Part shown: piece after piece, positions 16,139 to 25,427 of the stretch
Numbering within the stretch: the first letter of the stretch is position 1
Layout: each line of letters opens with the position of its first letter
Assembly (NCBI GenBank): GCA_021324735.1
Contig: JAJPIO010000009.1
Coordinates: 576,510 to 640,509, forward strand
Direction of reading: 5' to 3'
Origin: Bacteroidota bacterium
GTDB lineage: Bacteria; Bacteroidota; Ignavibacteria; Palsa-1295
DNA: 64,000 nucleotides
Made by a program: the position numbers and the translations under genes
Notes under the pieces: model-generated
What the model was told of the DNA's origin: nothing
What the model saw: the letters and a program-made list of their open reading frames with translations, nothing else
Database searches by the model: none

Positions 16139-18052
16139 GTGAGAGTTTCCTCCGACCAAATAGAACGCGTTCGGGATGCGACGAATATTGTCGATCTCGT
16201 GGCGGAGCATGTTCGGCTAAAAAAACGCGGCCGTAATTTTATTGGTCTGTGTCCCTTCCATAATGAGAAGACACCCTCTTTTAATGTATTAGAGGATAAG
16301 GGCATCTTTAAGTGTTTTGGCTGTGGCAAGGGAGGCGATGTTTTCTCGTTTCTCATGCAGGTTGAAGGGCTCACATTCCCGGAAGCATTGCAAAAGTTAG
16401 CGAAGCGTGCTAACATCGAATTGGAAGGTGTGCAGGCAGAAGCCGATGAGGCGATCCGAAGCGAGAGAGAATCGCTGTTAGCGATGCTTCGAGAAGCGGC
16501 GGCATTCTATTATCGCACGCTTCGAAGCCCCGAAGGAGACAAGGCCCGCGAATATTTAGCTGGTCGGGGAATAGAGGTCAGAATTAAGAAAGCATCGGAT
16601 CCAAAGGGCCCGAAAGTGCTCTCAATAGATGAGAAATTCGCCCTGGGCTACGCACCGGAGCAACCGGGTAGGCTTATCGAACACCTCCTCTCGAAAGGAT
16701 TCTCGATCGAGAAGCTCGAAGCTGGCGGTCTTGTCGCCCGGCGTGATGGAGGTAATGATTACGAGCGCTTCCGTGGGCGTGTGATATTTCCGGTCTTTAA
16801 CGCCACTGGCCGAATTGTCGGATTTGGCGGAAGAGTATTGCCTGGAAGTTCGAAGGATGTAGCGAAGTATATCAATTCTCCCGATACGCAGGTCTATCAC
16901 AAATCGCAGATCTTGTACGGGCTTTATCAGGCCAAGGACGCCATCCGCAGAAAAGGATTTGCAATATTGGTGGAAGGCTATGCCGACGTGATCGCAGTCT
17001 ACCAAGCTGGTATTGAGAATGTCGTAGCCGCAAGTGGGACGTCGCTGACGATCGAGCAATTGCAATTACTTCGCCGGTATACAACCTCGGTGGTCCTGTT
17101 ATTCGACGCAGACACAGCGGGAAAGAATGCTGCGATCCGAGGGATAGAATTAGCGATCGAAGCGGGCTTTGATGTCAATACCGTTGTACTGCCGGCCGGC
17201 GAGGACCCCGATAGCTTTATTCGCGCAAAAGGCAAGGACGCGTTTGAAGCGGCCGTCGAGCATCGTCAGAGTTTTATCGAGACCAAAGCGCAGTGGTTCG
17301 AAGAGCAGGGCGCTTTTCGCGATCCGGGACAAATGGCGGTAGCCGTTCGCTCGATCGTCGAGACCATCGCGAAAGTACCTGATGAACTCAAACGGGCGTT
17401 CTTTATTCAGAAGCTCGGTGAGCGATTTCATTTAAGCGAACAACTTCTTACCGCTGAACTCGCGAAACTGCTTTCGAACAAACGCGAAGAACCCGAACGC
17501 AAACTGCGTTCGTTCGACGCCCCTCTAATAGAAGAACAAGAAGAAGAGCATCACGACAATTACGATATTGCCGTAACGAATTCGGAGGGCGTACTGCTCG
17601 AAGCAATGCTGGCTGATCCGGTCAATGTTGCGCGGCTGGTCGAGGATACGGAGTTTGGTCTCGATCTCGTCGCGCATCCGCACGTGCGTGAATTGCTTAG
17701 CTATCTTATCCAGCGAGTAGAAGAGGATGATCTGCCAACCATCTCTCAATTGCTGGACGAATTTCGAGGCAAGCCCCAGTTCGAATCGTTGCTCACGACC
17801 TACGGGATGACGCAAGAGCATCTTAGTGCAAACTGGGATGATGTGATAACGGAAGAACCGCACGTGCAAAAGGCCCGACAGGCCATTATGGCGCTCGAAC
17901 GCGCTGCGATCGATAAACGCAGGGAAGAATTACCAAAATTGGTAAAGCAAGATCCCTATTCGGACGAGCACTTGCGCGAAATGCTTGAACTCGCCGAGAG
18001 ACCGGAACTCAAGAAACGGCTCACCCAGCAGATCAGCGAGGAAGACGAGTGA
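16139..18052 (+). CDS. dnaG: DNA primase
   Basis: 637 residues from GTG 16139 (MRVSSDQIERVRDATNIVDLV); the frame also allows a TTG at 16115, but the GTG matches the family start. The CHC2 zinc finger has C38, H41, C59 and C62. The catalytic core follows, with the TOPRIM domain (ILVEGYADVIAVYQAG, then VVLLFDADTAG for metal binding). The C-terminal region should bind the DnaB helicase. It synthesises RNA primers at the replication fork. The stop overlaps the GTG of the methyltransferase gene by 4 bases. Confidence 0.96.
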   Translation: MRVSSDQIERVRDATNIVDLVAEHVRLKKRGRNFIGLCPFHNEKTPSFNVLEDKGIFKCFGCGKGGDVFSFLMQVEGLTFPEALQKLAKRANIELEGVQAEADEAIRSERESLLAMLREAAAFYYRTLRSPEGDKAREYLAGRGIEVRIKKASDPKGPKVLSIDEKFALGYAPEQPGRLIEHLLSKGFSIEKLEAGGLVARRDGGNDYERFRGRVIFPVFNATGRIVGFGGRVLPGSSKDVAKYINSPDTQVYHKSQILYGLYQAKDAIRRKGFAILVEGYADVIAVYQAGIENVVAASGTSLTIEQLQLLRRYTTSVVLLFDADTAGKNAAIRGIELAIEAGFDVNTVVLPAGEDPDSFIRAKGKDAFEAAVEHRQSFIETKAQWFEEQGAFRDPGQMAVAVRSIVETIAKVPDELKRAFFIQKLGERFHLSEQLLTAELAKLLSNKREEPERKLRSFDAPLIEEQEEEHHDNYDIAVTNSEGVLLEAMLADPVNVARLVEDTEFGLDLVAHPHVRELLSYLIQRVEEDDLPTISQLLDEFRGKPQFESLLTTYGMTQEHLSANWDDVITEEPHVQKARQAIMALERAAIDKRREELPKLVKQDPYSDEHLREMLELAERPELKKRLTQQISEEDE

Positions 18053-18747
18053 AGACTCAGGAATTCTTCGACACCGAAGCTCCGCAATGGAGCGCATTAT
18101 ATGAAGAGGACCCTCGCTTCCATCGGCGGTACCGACGAATTACTCAACTGTTATCTCAACTCCTTCGCAATCCTGGTCGAGCGTTGGATGCTGGATGTGG
18201 AAGCGGTGTGTTCAGCCGTTATCTCTCTTTAAAAGGTTGGCAGGTTACGGCGTTCGATGCTTCGCCGGAAATGATCGAAGCCGCGGAAGAAATACCATCG
18301 AACGTCCAGTATCAATGTTCTACCATCGAAGACTTTGCTTCACCGGATGCCTCGTTCGATGCAATTATCTCGTTCAGCATGATCGAGTACGTTGAAGACG
18401 ATCATGCAGCGATCCATAAGTTAGCAAAATTTCTTAAACCCGGAGGGATCCTGATCGTCAGTGTCCCCAATCGTAGCGGATTACTTCGCAAACTCGAGGG
18501 AATAATCTTTGGAATTCGTACTGTGAGCCGCAACAGGATATTCTCGAATAGAGGAGAGTACTTGAAGTTTCAGAAACAGCAATACACTTCGTTCGAACTT
18601 GATTTCCTGATGAGGCAGGAAGGACTTAAGAAATTGCGAGGTATCTACCTGAATGCCGGTATCGCCAGCCCCGAATGGCTTTTGCCGATCTTCGAACGCC
18701 GGTGGTGGGCAGCAATGTATTGCGCTGCGTACGAAAAGAAAAGCTGA
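18049..18747 (+). CDS. Class I SAM-dependent methyltransferase
   Basis: 232 residues from a GTG that overlaps the dnaG stop (GTGA). The SAM-binding motif I is RALDAGCGSGVFSRYL, followed by acidic VTAFDASPEM (ribose contact) and FDAIISFSMIEYV (motif IV). Methyltransf_11/25 type, similar in layout to UbiE/UbiG-like small-molecule methyltransferases. The substrate cannot be told. Coupling to dnaG looks positional rather than functional. Confidence 0.85.
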   Translation: MKTQEFFDTEAPQWSALYEEDPRFHRRYRRITQLLSQLLRNPGRALDAGCGSGVFSRYLSLKGWQVTAFDASPEMIEAAEEIPSNVQYQCSTIEDFASPDASFDAIISFSMIEYVEDDHAAIHKLAKFLKPGGILIVSVPNRSGLLRKLEGIIFGIRTVSRNRIFSNRGEYLKFQKQQYTSFELDFLMRQEGLKKLRGIYLNAGIASPEWLLPIFERRWWAAMYCAAYEKKS

Positions 18748-18774
18748 TCTTTTGTTCTGTTATTATTCCTGTGG

Positions 18775-19203
18775 TTAGGAGTAATGTGGGAAGATCTGAT
18801 ACAGCATGAAGTAGATTATCACGCCGGTAGCACTGACATACAGCCATACCGGATAGGTCCACTTGGCGATCTTTACATGCTTATTGTATCGTGCCCGTAA
18901 ACCGCGAATGAGAGTAAGCGTCGCGAGTATCGGCACGGCGGCAGCCAGAACGGTGTGTGTGCCAAGTAAGATGAAATAGATCGTTCGCGATAGTCCTTGT
19001 CCGCCAAAATGTATGACTCCAGCATTATAGTGATAAACAAGATAGCTGACGAGGAAGACGATCGAGGTTGAGAACGCCGCGATCATAAGCGCCCGATGTT
19101 GCTTGATCTCTTTATGCTTAATGCGATTACGAGCGATGAGCAGAAGCACCGCACTGGCACCGTTAAGTCCTGCATTGATAGCCGGAAGATCGCTTACAGT
19201 CAT
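18775..19203 (-). CDS. ctaM: DUF420 membrane protein (CtaM-like)
   Basis: 142 residues, four predicted membrane helices, with the DUF420 pattern LPAINAGLNGASAVLLLIARNRIKHKEIKQHRALMIAAF...SYLVYHY, and conserved histidines at helix ends. In Bacillus and Staphylococcus, DUF420 (YozB/CtaM) is needed for making haem A-containing oxidase. It overlaps the sco1 stop by 4 bases and is the last gene of the oxidase assembly set, which supports the same role here. Confidence 0.85.
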   Translation of the reverse strand: MTVSDLPAINAGLNGASAVLLLIARNRIKHKEIKQHRALMIAAFSTSIVFLVSYLVYHYNAGVIHFGGQGLSRTIYFILLGTHTVLAAAVPILATLTLIRGLRARYNKHVKIAKWTYPVWLYVSATGVIIYFMLYQIFPHYS

Positions 19204-19808
19204 TCGCTTGTCTCGTTTTTTAGAACGTCGATATCGGCAAGGATCTGCTTTCGTGCCTCATCTTCGATACCGTAATAATATCCGCGCACCCGACCTTTTG
19301 TATCTACGAGCGCGAACTTCGGGCTGTGAATGATCGGAATATCCTGGTCTCCACCGACGGAGTCCAGCGGAAGATGGAATCCGTCCTTTGCCACACGATA
19401 GATCTCCGATGTTTTGCCCGTAAGGAAGGACCATCGCGCCGGATCGGCGTGATGTATTTCCGCGTAAGCCTTTAGTGTATCGGGCGCATCATGCTTCGGG
19501 TCGACACTGATGGATGCAAGGCGAATATCGGGCTGGTCCTTGAGTGCTGTTTGCAGTGCGAACATTTTCGAGGTCATGATCGGACAGACGCTGCCGCAAT
19601 GAGTAAAGATCATATCAGCGACCCAGATGTGACCTGCATAATTTTTGAGCGTAACCGGAGAGCCGTTCTGATCGATAAGCGAAAAATTAGGTAAGGCACC
19701 ATAATCGACCAACGTTCTGGTTGGCTTCGACAATTTCGCGATGGAAAGCCCAACAATGAGGAGGAGGGAAGCTCCGAACAGACCCCAAAGAAGAGTACGA
19801 GACTTCAT
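19200..19808 (-). CDS. SCO1/SenC copper chaperone for cytochrome c oxidase
   Basis: 202 residues from ATG 19808 (MKSRTLLWGLFGASLLLIVGL, a membrane anchor); an upstream in-frame ATG at 19847 adds 13 residues without family support. The thioredoxin-like fold carries the copper site C71-GSV-C75-P and H161, as in Sco1. It inserts copper into the CuA site of oxidase subunit II. It is encoded between oxidase subunit III and the DUF420 protein. Confidence 0.93.
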   Translation of the reverse strand: MKSRTLLWGLFGASLLLIVGLSIAKLSKPTRTLVDYGALPNFSLIDQNGSPVTLKNYAGHIWVADMIFTHCGSVCPIMTSKMFALQTALKDQPDIRLASISVDPKHDAPDTLKAYAEIHHADPARWSFLTGKTSEIYRVAKDGFHLPLDSVGGDQDIPIIHSPKFALVDTKGRVRGYYYGIEDEARKQILADIDVLKNETSE

Positions 19809-19871
19809 AATGCAAGCGACTTCGTTCAGCCGCTTAACACTAATCACTCCCAGACAGTGCGATTTAGAATG

Positions 19872-20468
19872 CTATAGGTAAATAACTCCGAAAATGCCAA
19901 GCCAAATGACCAGCATCGCGCTGACAAAGTAAGAAAGATGGAGGTAACTCAGCGCGGAACGTGTATAACGACGCCAGTGAAGAGTCCAGCGGTACTTGCT
20001 GAGAATGTAGACCATGCAGGCAAGAATGTGTAAATGAAACACACCCGTAACGAGAAAATAAATACCGCCGAATACCGTCCGAACAGGGATGCCATTGGAA
20101 AGTAAGCTTTCCCATTCGAGCGCATTCAGGACCAGAAATCCTGCAAGTGCAATGACCGCGACGAGCAGAGATGCTCGCATACTCTTGAGAGCATTACGGT
20201 TCTGCATGATAACGCTGATTCCCAACAAAATTGCTGCGGCCGCTAAACAAATGATGCTACGGGCCACAAGGGCAGTGTGGAGATGAGGCAGATCGGCAGG
20301 TGGCCAGGTCGTTGCACCGCCGCGCAGTACAAAGTACGCTCCGACGAGTCCGGCGAAGATCATCGCATCCACCGCCAAGCCGATAAAGAATAGAAATCGG
20401 CTATTGTCGATGAGCGCCTGTGGGCCACCCGTTACGAGCCCCGGCTGTTCGAATAGCGTCTCCGACAT
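19872..20468 (-). CDS. Cytochrome c oxidase subunit III family protein
   Basis: 198 residues with five membrane helices, as in the short CtaE/CoxC/CyoC form. The pattern NSRFLFFIGLAVDAMIFAGLVGAYFVLRGG at the start and FGGIYFLVTGVFHLHILACMVYILSKYRWTLHWRR...SYLHLSYFVSAMLVIWLGIFGVIYL at the end fits subunit III. Subunits I and II are not in this window, which is unusual for this gene and suggests a split locus or an accessory copy. Confidence 0.87.
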   Translation of the reverse strand: MSETLFEQPGLVTGGPQALIDNSRFLFFIGLAVDAMIFAGLVGAYFVLRGGATTWPPADLPHLHTALVARSIICLAAAAILLGISVIMQNRNALKSMRASLLVAVIALAGFLVLNALEWESLLSNGIPVRTVFGGIYFLVTGVFHLHILACMVYILSKYRWTLHWRRYTRSALSYLHLSYFVSAMLVIWLGIFGVIYL

Positions 20469-20803
20469 AGATCCGTGCTGAGTCCTTCCTAAGTGCTCAG
20501 AGCTATATGATTACGAGATGCGGCGCTGTACTAAGTACTAGAGTGAAAGCTGCAACCTGGTGTCGGTGGTCTCCTTAGCTGCAACCTCAATGAAAAATTA
20601 TGAAGTTCCACCACTAAATAAGACACCGTACAATGGCAAATTATAAGCACCATTAATGCCAAACGGGAAGAAAGAGAAAAAGCCGAACGTGCTAAGTCCT
20701 GGTCATAATACTGAGTCCTACGTTCGGATATGGCGGTCGCAAGAGAGAAAACTTACATAACCTTGGGAATACTAAGCACTTAAGGACTCAGAACGTAGCA
20801 CTT
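20469..20803. other. 335-bp intergenic region with heptad repeats
   Basis: There is no gene here. Degenerate TNAGTNC heptads occur at about 20474-20500, 20528-20545, 20689-20721 and (minus strand) 20770-20793. An 8-bp perfect inverted repeat CCGAACGT / ACGTTCGG encloses the third array, and a direct repeat AGCTGCAACCT occurs at about 20549 and 20578. It separates the CtaB/CtaA genes from subunit III and probably holds the promoter of the latter, although no clear TAnnTTTG box is seen. Confidence 0.6.
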
Positions 20804-21709
20804 TTACGCTTTATCGATCACCATCAGCGCCAGGAGGACCGGCAGATAGATGATCGAGGCAAAGAGAAGCTGTTTTGCAGAAGTATTCGTGCGAAGCATT
20901 GCCGTGCGGATGGCAGCGATCGCGAAGCCAATTCCAAGCAGGATTGCACCAGCAAAATAAACAGGACCGGTCAGGTGCAATAAGGTCGGCATAAAGCTAA
21001 CCGGGATGAGGGCCAATGTATAACTCAATACCTGAAATGCCACGCGTGTGCCTTCGGGGTCGATCACAGTAAGCATCGGAAACCCTGCGCGAGCGTAGTC
21101 CTTCCGGTACATCCAGGCGATCGCAAGAAAGTGTGGTATTTGCCACAAGAATAGAATGGCGAAGAGCGACCACCCTCCAATGCCGATCTCGTTTCGGACG
21201 GCAGCCCAGCCGATTAGGATCGGAAATGCGCCCGGGAAAGCACCGATCAGTGTTGCGAGATGGGTCTTCTTTTTAAGCGGTGTGTAAATAAAAAGATAAC
21301 CAATAAGGGTAGCCGTCGCAAGGATGGCAGGCAACGGACCCACAAATTCCGCCATATAAATAGCGCCCGCGATCGAGCAGAGAATGCCGAAGATAAGTCC
21401 GGTTAGCTGCCGCATACGCCCGGAAGGAAGGGGGCGATTTTCTGTACGACGCATCATCGCATCGACATCCATTTCGAGCACTTGGTTGAGTGCACCGCCG
21501 CCGCACGTAACGAGTGCTGTTGCGATCATGGTATGAATGAAGAGCGTCAGATCGAATGTCTTCGATGCTAGCCAGAACGACGTAGCCGTCGTAAGCAGTG
21601 AATAAAAACCGATGCCAGGTTTGGTGAGGTCATAGAAATCGCGCAGCAATTGCCGCCATTCGAAGGATGGCGACGGATCAGGAAGTGTCGGATTTGCTGC
21701 GCTATTCAT
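20804..21709 (-). CDS. ctaB: Protohaem IX farnesyltransferase (haem O synthase)
   Basis: 301 residues, a UbiA-family prenyltransferase with about nine membrane helices. The first Asp-rich motif is NQVLEMDVDAMMRRTENRPLPSG and the second is YRKDYARAGFPML, both diagnostic of CtaB/CyoE/COX10. It adds a farnesyl group to haem B to give haem O. Its start abuts the stop of ctaA, which then makes haem A; the pair is co-directional and probably one operon. Confidence 0.96.
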   Translation of the reverse strand: MNSAANPTLPDPSPSFEWRQLLRDFYDLTKPGIGFYSLLTTATSFWLASKTFDLTLFIHTMIATALVTCGGGALNQVLEMDVDAMMRRTENRPLPSGRMRQLTGLIFGILCSIAGAIYMAEFVGPLPAILATATLIGYLFIYTPLKKKTHLATLIGAFPGAFPILIGWAAVRNEIGIGGWSLFAILFLWQIPHFLAIAWMYRKDYARAGFPMLTVIDPEGTRVAFQVLSYTLALIPVSFMPTLLHLTGPVYFAGAILLGIGFAIAAIRTAMLRTNTSAKQLLFASIIYLPVLLALMVIDKA

Positions 21710-22747
21710 TTATGCTTTAGCTCCTGCGATCGCAGCGGTCGTCGTAACTTTTCCAGCGTCATGCGCCGCATACACATGCCAACTTAAGATCATAATATAC
21801 GTCATCGTGCCCAGGATCGCTGCGCCGCACGATACATGCAGCGTGGTCGGCGTTACTGCTTTCTGTGTCCAGATCGTAATGGCACCGAGCGTTATCTGGA
21901 CGCCTAATAAGAACATTGCAAGAAGTGTTGCAACTGCCAGGCGACGATTCTTCGAATGATATCGAAAGACAATTCGCGCTGTCGTGAAGGTTAACAGTGT
22001 AACGAGAAACGCACCGACGCGAGTATGCAGGAAATTGATCACAGTTCCGAATGACGTAAAGTCGGGGACCAAGCCGCCATTTGGCGCGAGCGGAAATGTT
22101 GGGATTGCAAGCCCGGAGAACGTATGCCGCATCCAGGCGCCGACGATCAATTGTGTAAAGATAACGATCACTGTAATAAGGGAAAGCATTCGCACCCCAA
22201 AGCGACTGGGTTCGATGATCTTCGTCGATGTTTCTTCCCAACGCTTACCGGTTACCATTGCAATTGCGAGTGAAAGGCAGAAGACCGCCTGACCAAGCCC
22301 GGCATGAGCGCTCGAAACGGCTGGAGGAAGATACAGGAGCACCGTCATTCCGCCAAGAATTCCTTGTAAAATAACGCCGCCCAATGCAAGCCATCCCAGG
22401 CGTTTTACCCACGATCGTGTTTCATATCGCTGTAAAAGAAAAGCTTGTACCAATATCAATAATCCAACGAACGAAGCAAATAGGCGGTGCGTGTGCTCGT
22501 AGAAGATATTGCCGATCCAGTCCTTCATCGGGAAGGTGAACATGTTCCAGCCATAGCTGGTCGGCCAATCCGGCACGGAAAGTCCGGCTTGATGGCTGGT
22601 TACGAGTCCGCCAATAAAAAGAAGGAGGAAGCAGCAGGCGGCGGTCAGAAGTGCAAAGCGGTGCAGCCACGGATTGTATCGAAGGTCGTTCGACGAGGCC
22701 ATACCGACAGTAGCAGAGTTGTTCGGCATAATAAAGGAGGCGTTCAT
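21710..22747 (-). CDS. ctaA: Haem A synthase (CtaA/COX15)
   Basis: 345 residues with eight membrane helices and the two-fold COX15 pattern: GGLVTSHQAGLSVPDWPTSYG with the following EHTHRLFASFVG (haem-ligand His pair) and, in the second half, FLHTRVGAFLV and TLHVSCGAA. It oxidises haem O to haem A for the cytochrome oxidase. The long form (type with C-terminal extra helices) is common in Bacteroidota. It is immediately upstream of ctaB. Confidence 0.94.
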   Translation of the reverse strand: MNASFIMPNNSATVGMASSNDLRYNPWLHRFALLTAACCFLLLFIGGLVTSHQAGLSVPDWPTSYGWNMFTFPMKDWIGNIFYEHTHRLFASFVGLLILVQAFLLQRYETRSWVKRLGWLALGGVILQGILGGMTVLLYLPPAVSSAHAGLGQAVFCLSLAIAMVTGKRWEETSTKIIEPSRFGVRMLSLITVIVIFTQLIVGAWMRHTFSGLAIPTFPLAPNGGLVPDFTSFGTVINFLHTRVGAFLVTLLTFTTARIVFRYHSKNRRLAVATLLAMFLLGVQITLGAITIWTQKAVTPTTLHVSCGAAILGTMTYIMILSWHVYAAHDAGKVTTTAAIAGAKA

Positions 22748-22846
22748 GATGCGGCCCGACGTGACGAGGATGACCGCGAACGCATACGTTGCAAGGCGCG
22801 CGAAAAACGTGTGAAATTAGGGTGAAATTCCCTCAGCATTTTGGGG

Positions 22847-23599
22847 CTACCGTGCAGTGATGCTAAAATCGGCCCTTTGCGTCTCTTTGGCCTTGACCGA
22901 GATCTTCTTTGTTTCTACGACAGCATTGTCGCTTCCGGTGGTGGATTCATGCCACAATTCCAGCGTATAATCGCCCGGTGGTACCCCTTTGATCTCGAAA
23001 TGTCCGGTCGAATCGGACACTGCGAAAAAGGGATGTGGCACGACACCAATGTAGCAGTTCATCCAGCCGTGCACATCACACTTGATCGTCTTGATACCTG
23101 GAGTCTCGAAGTGTGAAGACATCGGGGCCATACCTTGCGGGAAGATACGATTAAAGCTTTCGCCAACAGATGCGGACGTTAGATGGACATTGTGCAACGT
23201 GCTATCGCTATTCAGGACTTCCAGCGGCTGGCCGAGTATGAGTCCCATGACGTGTGGCTTATAAACGCAGTGCCGTTGATCGAGCAGGGCGGGCGAAGTT
23301 GGTATGGTATACTTCTTATTGTCAAGGCCATCTTTAATATAGATAAAGGCATTGGCAACCTTACCGTTGTTTACGATCCAATGCTGCGCCGTAACGGAGG
23401 CACGGTCGCATCCGACGTTATCGCCGCATAGAAATGTTTGTGGTGCCGGACATGGACCCTCAAGAATAACAGTACCGGAAATCGTCCCTCCATTGGTGGA
23501 GTCAATGGCCATTCCCACCTGGGAATTTGCTGAATCCTTGTGTGAACATGCACACAGAACTAACAATAAACTTATGGCAGCAAGAAATCTGGTTGACAT
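22847..23599 (-). CDS. Cupredoxin-like lipoprotein with carboxypeptidase-regulatory domain
   Basis: 250 residues with a lipobox (LLLVLCAC, Cys18). A blue-copper-like site is seen: His136 or His139 (STLHNVHLT), then C174-D-V-H177-G-W-M180, the cupredoxin C-x2-H-x2-M pattern. A carboxypeptidase-regulatory-like beta-sandwich follows (STGHFEIKGVPPGDYTLELWHE). It heads the oxidase assembly set, 99 bp upstream of ctaA. A role as a membrane-tethered periplasmic electron or copper carrier is inference from the copper site and position. Confidence 0.8.
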   Translation of the reverse strand: MSTRFLAAISLLLVLCACSHKDSANSQVGMAIDSTNGGTISGTVILEGPCPAPQTFLCGDNVGCDRASVTAQHWIVNNGKVANAFIYIKDGLDNKKYTIPTSPALLDQRHCVYKPHVMGLILGQPLEVLNSDSTLHNVHLTSASVGESFNRIFPQGMAPMSSHFETPGIKTIKCDVHGWMNCYIGVVPHPFFAVSDSTGHFEIKGVPPGDYTLELWHESTTGSDNAVVETKKISVKAKETQRADFSITAR

Positions 23600-23698
23600 A
23601 CGGCGACATAAAGGATTGCGACACGGCTACAAACGAGCTACACCGCTATTAGTTTGCGTTCGACTGAACTTTAATCGTTTTTGTTTGGCTCTCTCGGC

Positions 23699-24556
23699 AT
23701 GTTTCAAAGAGACCAGCGCCTAAACGATGCTTATGCTTATTGCCGCCAAATAGCGCTCGGTCATTACGAAAATTTTCCAGTTGCTTCGATACTGATCCCT
23801 GGCCGTCTCCGCCCACATATCTTTGCACTGTATGCGTTCATGAGAACGGCGGATGATTTTGTCGATCTGCCGCATCGATCTTCCGAAGAACGCTTACAAC
23901 TTCTTTCCGACTGGCGCGGCCAGCTTATGGATGCGATGAATGATGTTGTGCCCCATCATCCTATTTTTCTCGCATTGCAAACTACAATGCGAACGTTCGA
24001 TCTCGATTATGGGCTGCTGCATCTGTTGCTCGATGCGTTCGAATTCGATGCAAGAGGGAATGTCCACTTTGATAGCTACGATGACCTTCACTGGTATACC
24101 AAACGATCGGCAGAGCCGGTAGGCCAACTGGTGCTGGCCTTGTTCGGCTATAAGGATAGTGAGCGGATCGAGTGGTCGAATGACATATGCACCGCACTTC
24201 AGCTCATTAATTTTCTACAGGATGCTCAAGACGATCTAAAGAACGGACGTTGTTATTTCCCGAGAGAAGATTACGAGCAGTTCGATATATCATCCTATAA
24301 TGAACTTTCCACTGCAGCTTGTGGCGATGAGCTAATTCGTTTCGAATGTGAACGTATAAACAAGCTTCTGGATAGCGGCAAGCAGTTACCCCAAAGCGTC
24401 GACGGAAGATTACGATGGGAGTTACGCGCCACACTTGGCGGAGCTAACATAATGCTAAAAAAAATTAGACGCATGGGTGCTGAAGTATTTTGGCAGCGGC
24501 CTAAACTTTCCGCGCTCGAAAAAAGTCAGATCCTTTTCGCCGGTCGTGGATATTAA
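23699..24556 (+). CDS. hpnC: Squalene synthase family protein HpnC
   Basis: 285 residues from ATG 23699 (a TTG at 23681 is in frame but less likely). The two Asp-rich prenyl diphosphate motifs are MRTADDFVDLPH and LINFLQDAQDDLKNGRCYFP. The N-terminus (YAYCRQIALGHYENFPVASILIPGRLRPHIFALYAFMR) is typical of HpnC, which turns presqualene diphosphate into hydroxysqualene. hpnD follows with an 11-base overlap. Phytoene synthesis is an alternative that motif reading alone cannot exclude. Confidence 0.87.
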   Translation: MFQRDQRLNDAYAYCRQIALGHYENFPVASILIPGRLRPHIFALYAFMRTADDFVDLPHRSSEERLQLLSDWRGQLMDAMNDVVPHHPIFLALQTTMRTFDLDYGLLHLLLDAFEFDARGNVHFDSYDDLHWYTKRSAEPVGQLVLALFGYKDSERIEWSNDICTALQLINFLQDAQDDLKNGRCYFPREDYEQFDISSYNELSTAACGDELIRFECERINKLLDSGKQLPQSVDGRLRWELRATLGGANIMLKKIRRMGAEVFWQRPKLSALEKSQILFAGRGY

Positions 24557-25427
24557 CGGCTTCTCTGCTGTTGCACGAAAAATATCGCCCAATCTGGTGG
24601 CATCACAACGCAGCAATTTCTTTTACTCGTTTTCCTTTCTTCCGCGAGCGCAGCGGGAAGCGATGCACCGCATTTACGATTTTTGTCGGTATACCGATGA
24701 TCTCGTAGACGAAGGAGAAGCCACTATAAGTGAAGAAGAAAAGCGTGCTCGGCTAAACGAATGGCGAGAGGAAGTGAAAGCGTGTTATACTGGGGCGCCT
24801 TCTCATCCTATTTTGCTGGCGTTACAGGGGGCTATCAATCTGTTCGAAATACCTCAGGAATATCTTCTTACCCTTGTGGATGGCGTGGAGATGGACCTCA
24901 CCAAGAACCGTTACACGACCTTTGAAGAGCTGCAGCAATACTGTTATGCAGTGGCGAGTGTGGTAGGGCTTATCTCGATACAAGTCTTTGGATATAAAGA
25001 AGAGGAAACACGAGAGTATGCTATAAACCTCGGTTACGCTCTCCAACTCACGAACATTCTTCGCGATGTCCCGGTCGACGCCGCAAAAGGCCGCATTTAT
25101 CTGCCTCAGGCAGATCTTCGCCAGTTTAGCTATACCGATGAAGACGTCTTCCATAAACGTTATGACCGCAGGTTTGTTGAGCTAATGAAGTTCGAAGCAT
25201 CCAGGGCAAAAGGGTTTTATTCAACAGCTCACTCCTTCTTACGAAAGGAAGATCAGGCCCGCATGTTTCCGGCAGAGATCATGGACGCTGTCTATTTTCG
25301 TCTGTTGAATAAGATCGAACAGGCAGAGTATAACGTGTTCGATCGTCGTATTACAGTTTCGACGCCGCACAAGCTTGCGATCGCTCTAAAGTTCTGGATG
25401 AATCATCATTTCATACACGCCAAGTGA
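24546..25427 (+). CDS. hpnD: Squalene synthase family protein HpnD
   Basis: 293 residues from GTG 24546; the frame is open back to 24477, but that stretch lies inside hpnC. Motifs YDFCRYTDDLVDE and LTNILRDVPVDAAKGRIYLP are the two diphosphate-binding sites. HpnD makes presqualene diphosphate from two farnesyl diphosphates. Together with hpnC it would give hydroxysqualene; the reductase HpnE is not adjacent. The stop overlaps the GTG of ruvC. Confidence 0.87.
   Translation: MDINGFSAVARKISPNLVASQRSNFFYSFSFLPRAQREAMHRIYDFCRYTDDLVDEGEATISEEEKRARLNEWREEVKACYTGAPSHPILLALQGAINLFEIPQEYLLTLVDGVEMDLTKNRYTTFEELQQYCYAVASVVGLISIQVFGYKEEETREYAINLGYALQLTNILRDVPVDAAKGRIYLPQADLRQFSYTDEDVFHKRYDRRFVELMKFEASRAKGFYSTAHSFLRKEDQARMFPAEIMDAVYFRLLNKIEQAEYNVFDRRITVSTPHKLAIALKFWMNHHFIHAK

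Noticed and set aside
24477-24545. Upstream start for hpnD
   Set aside because: It would overlap hpnC by 80 bases and add residues without family counterpart; GTG 24546 overlaps by only 11 bases.
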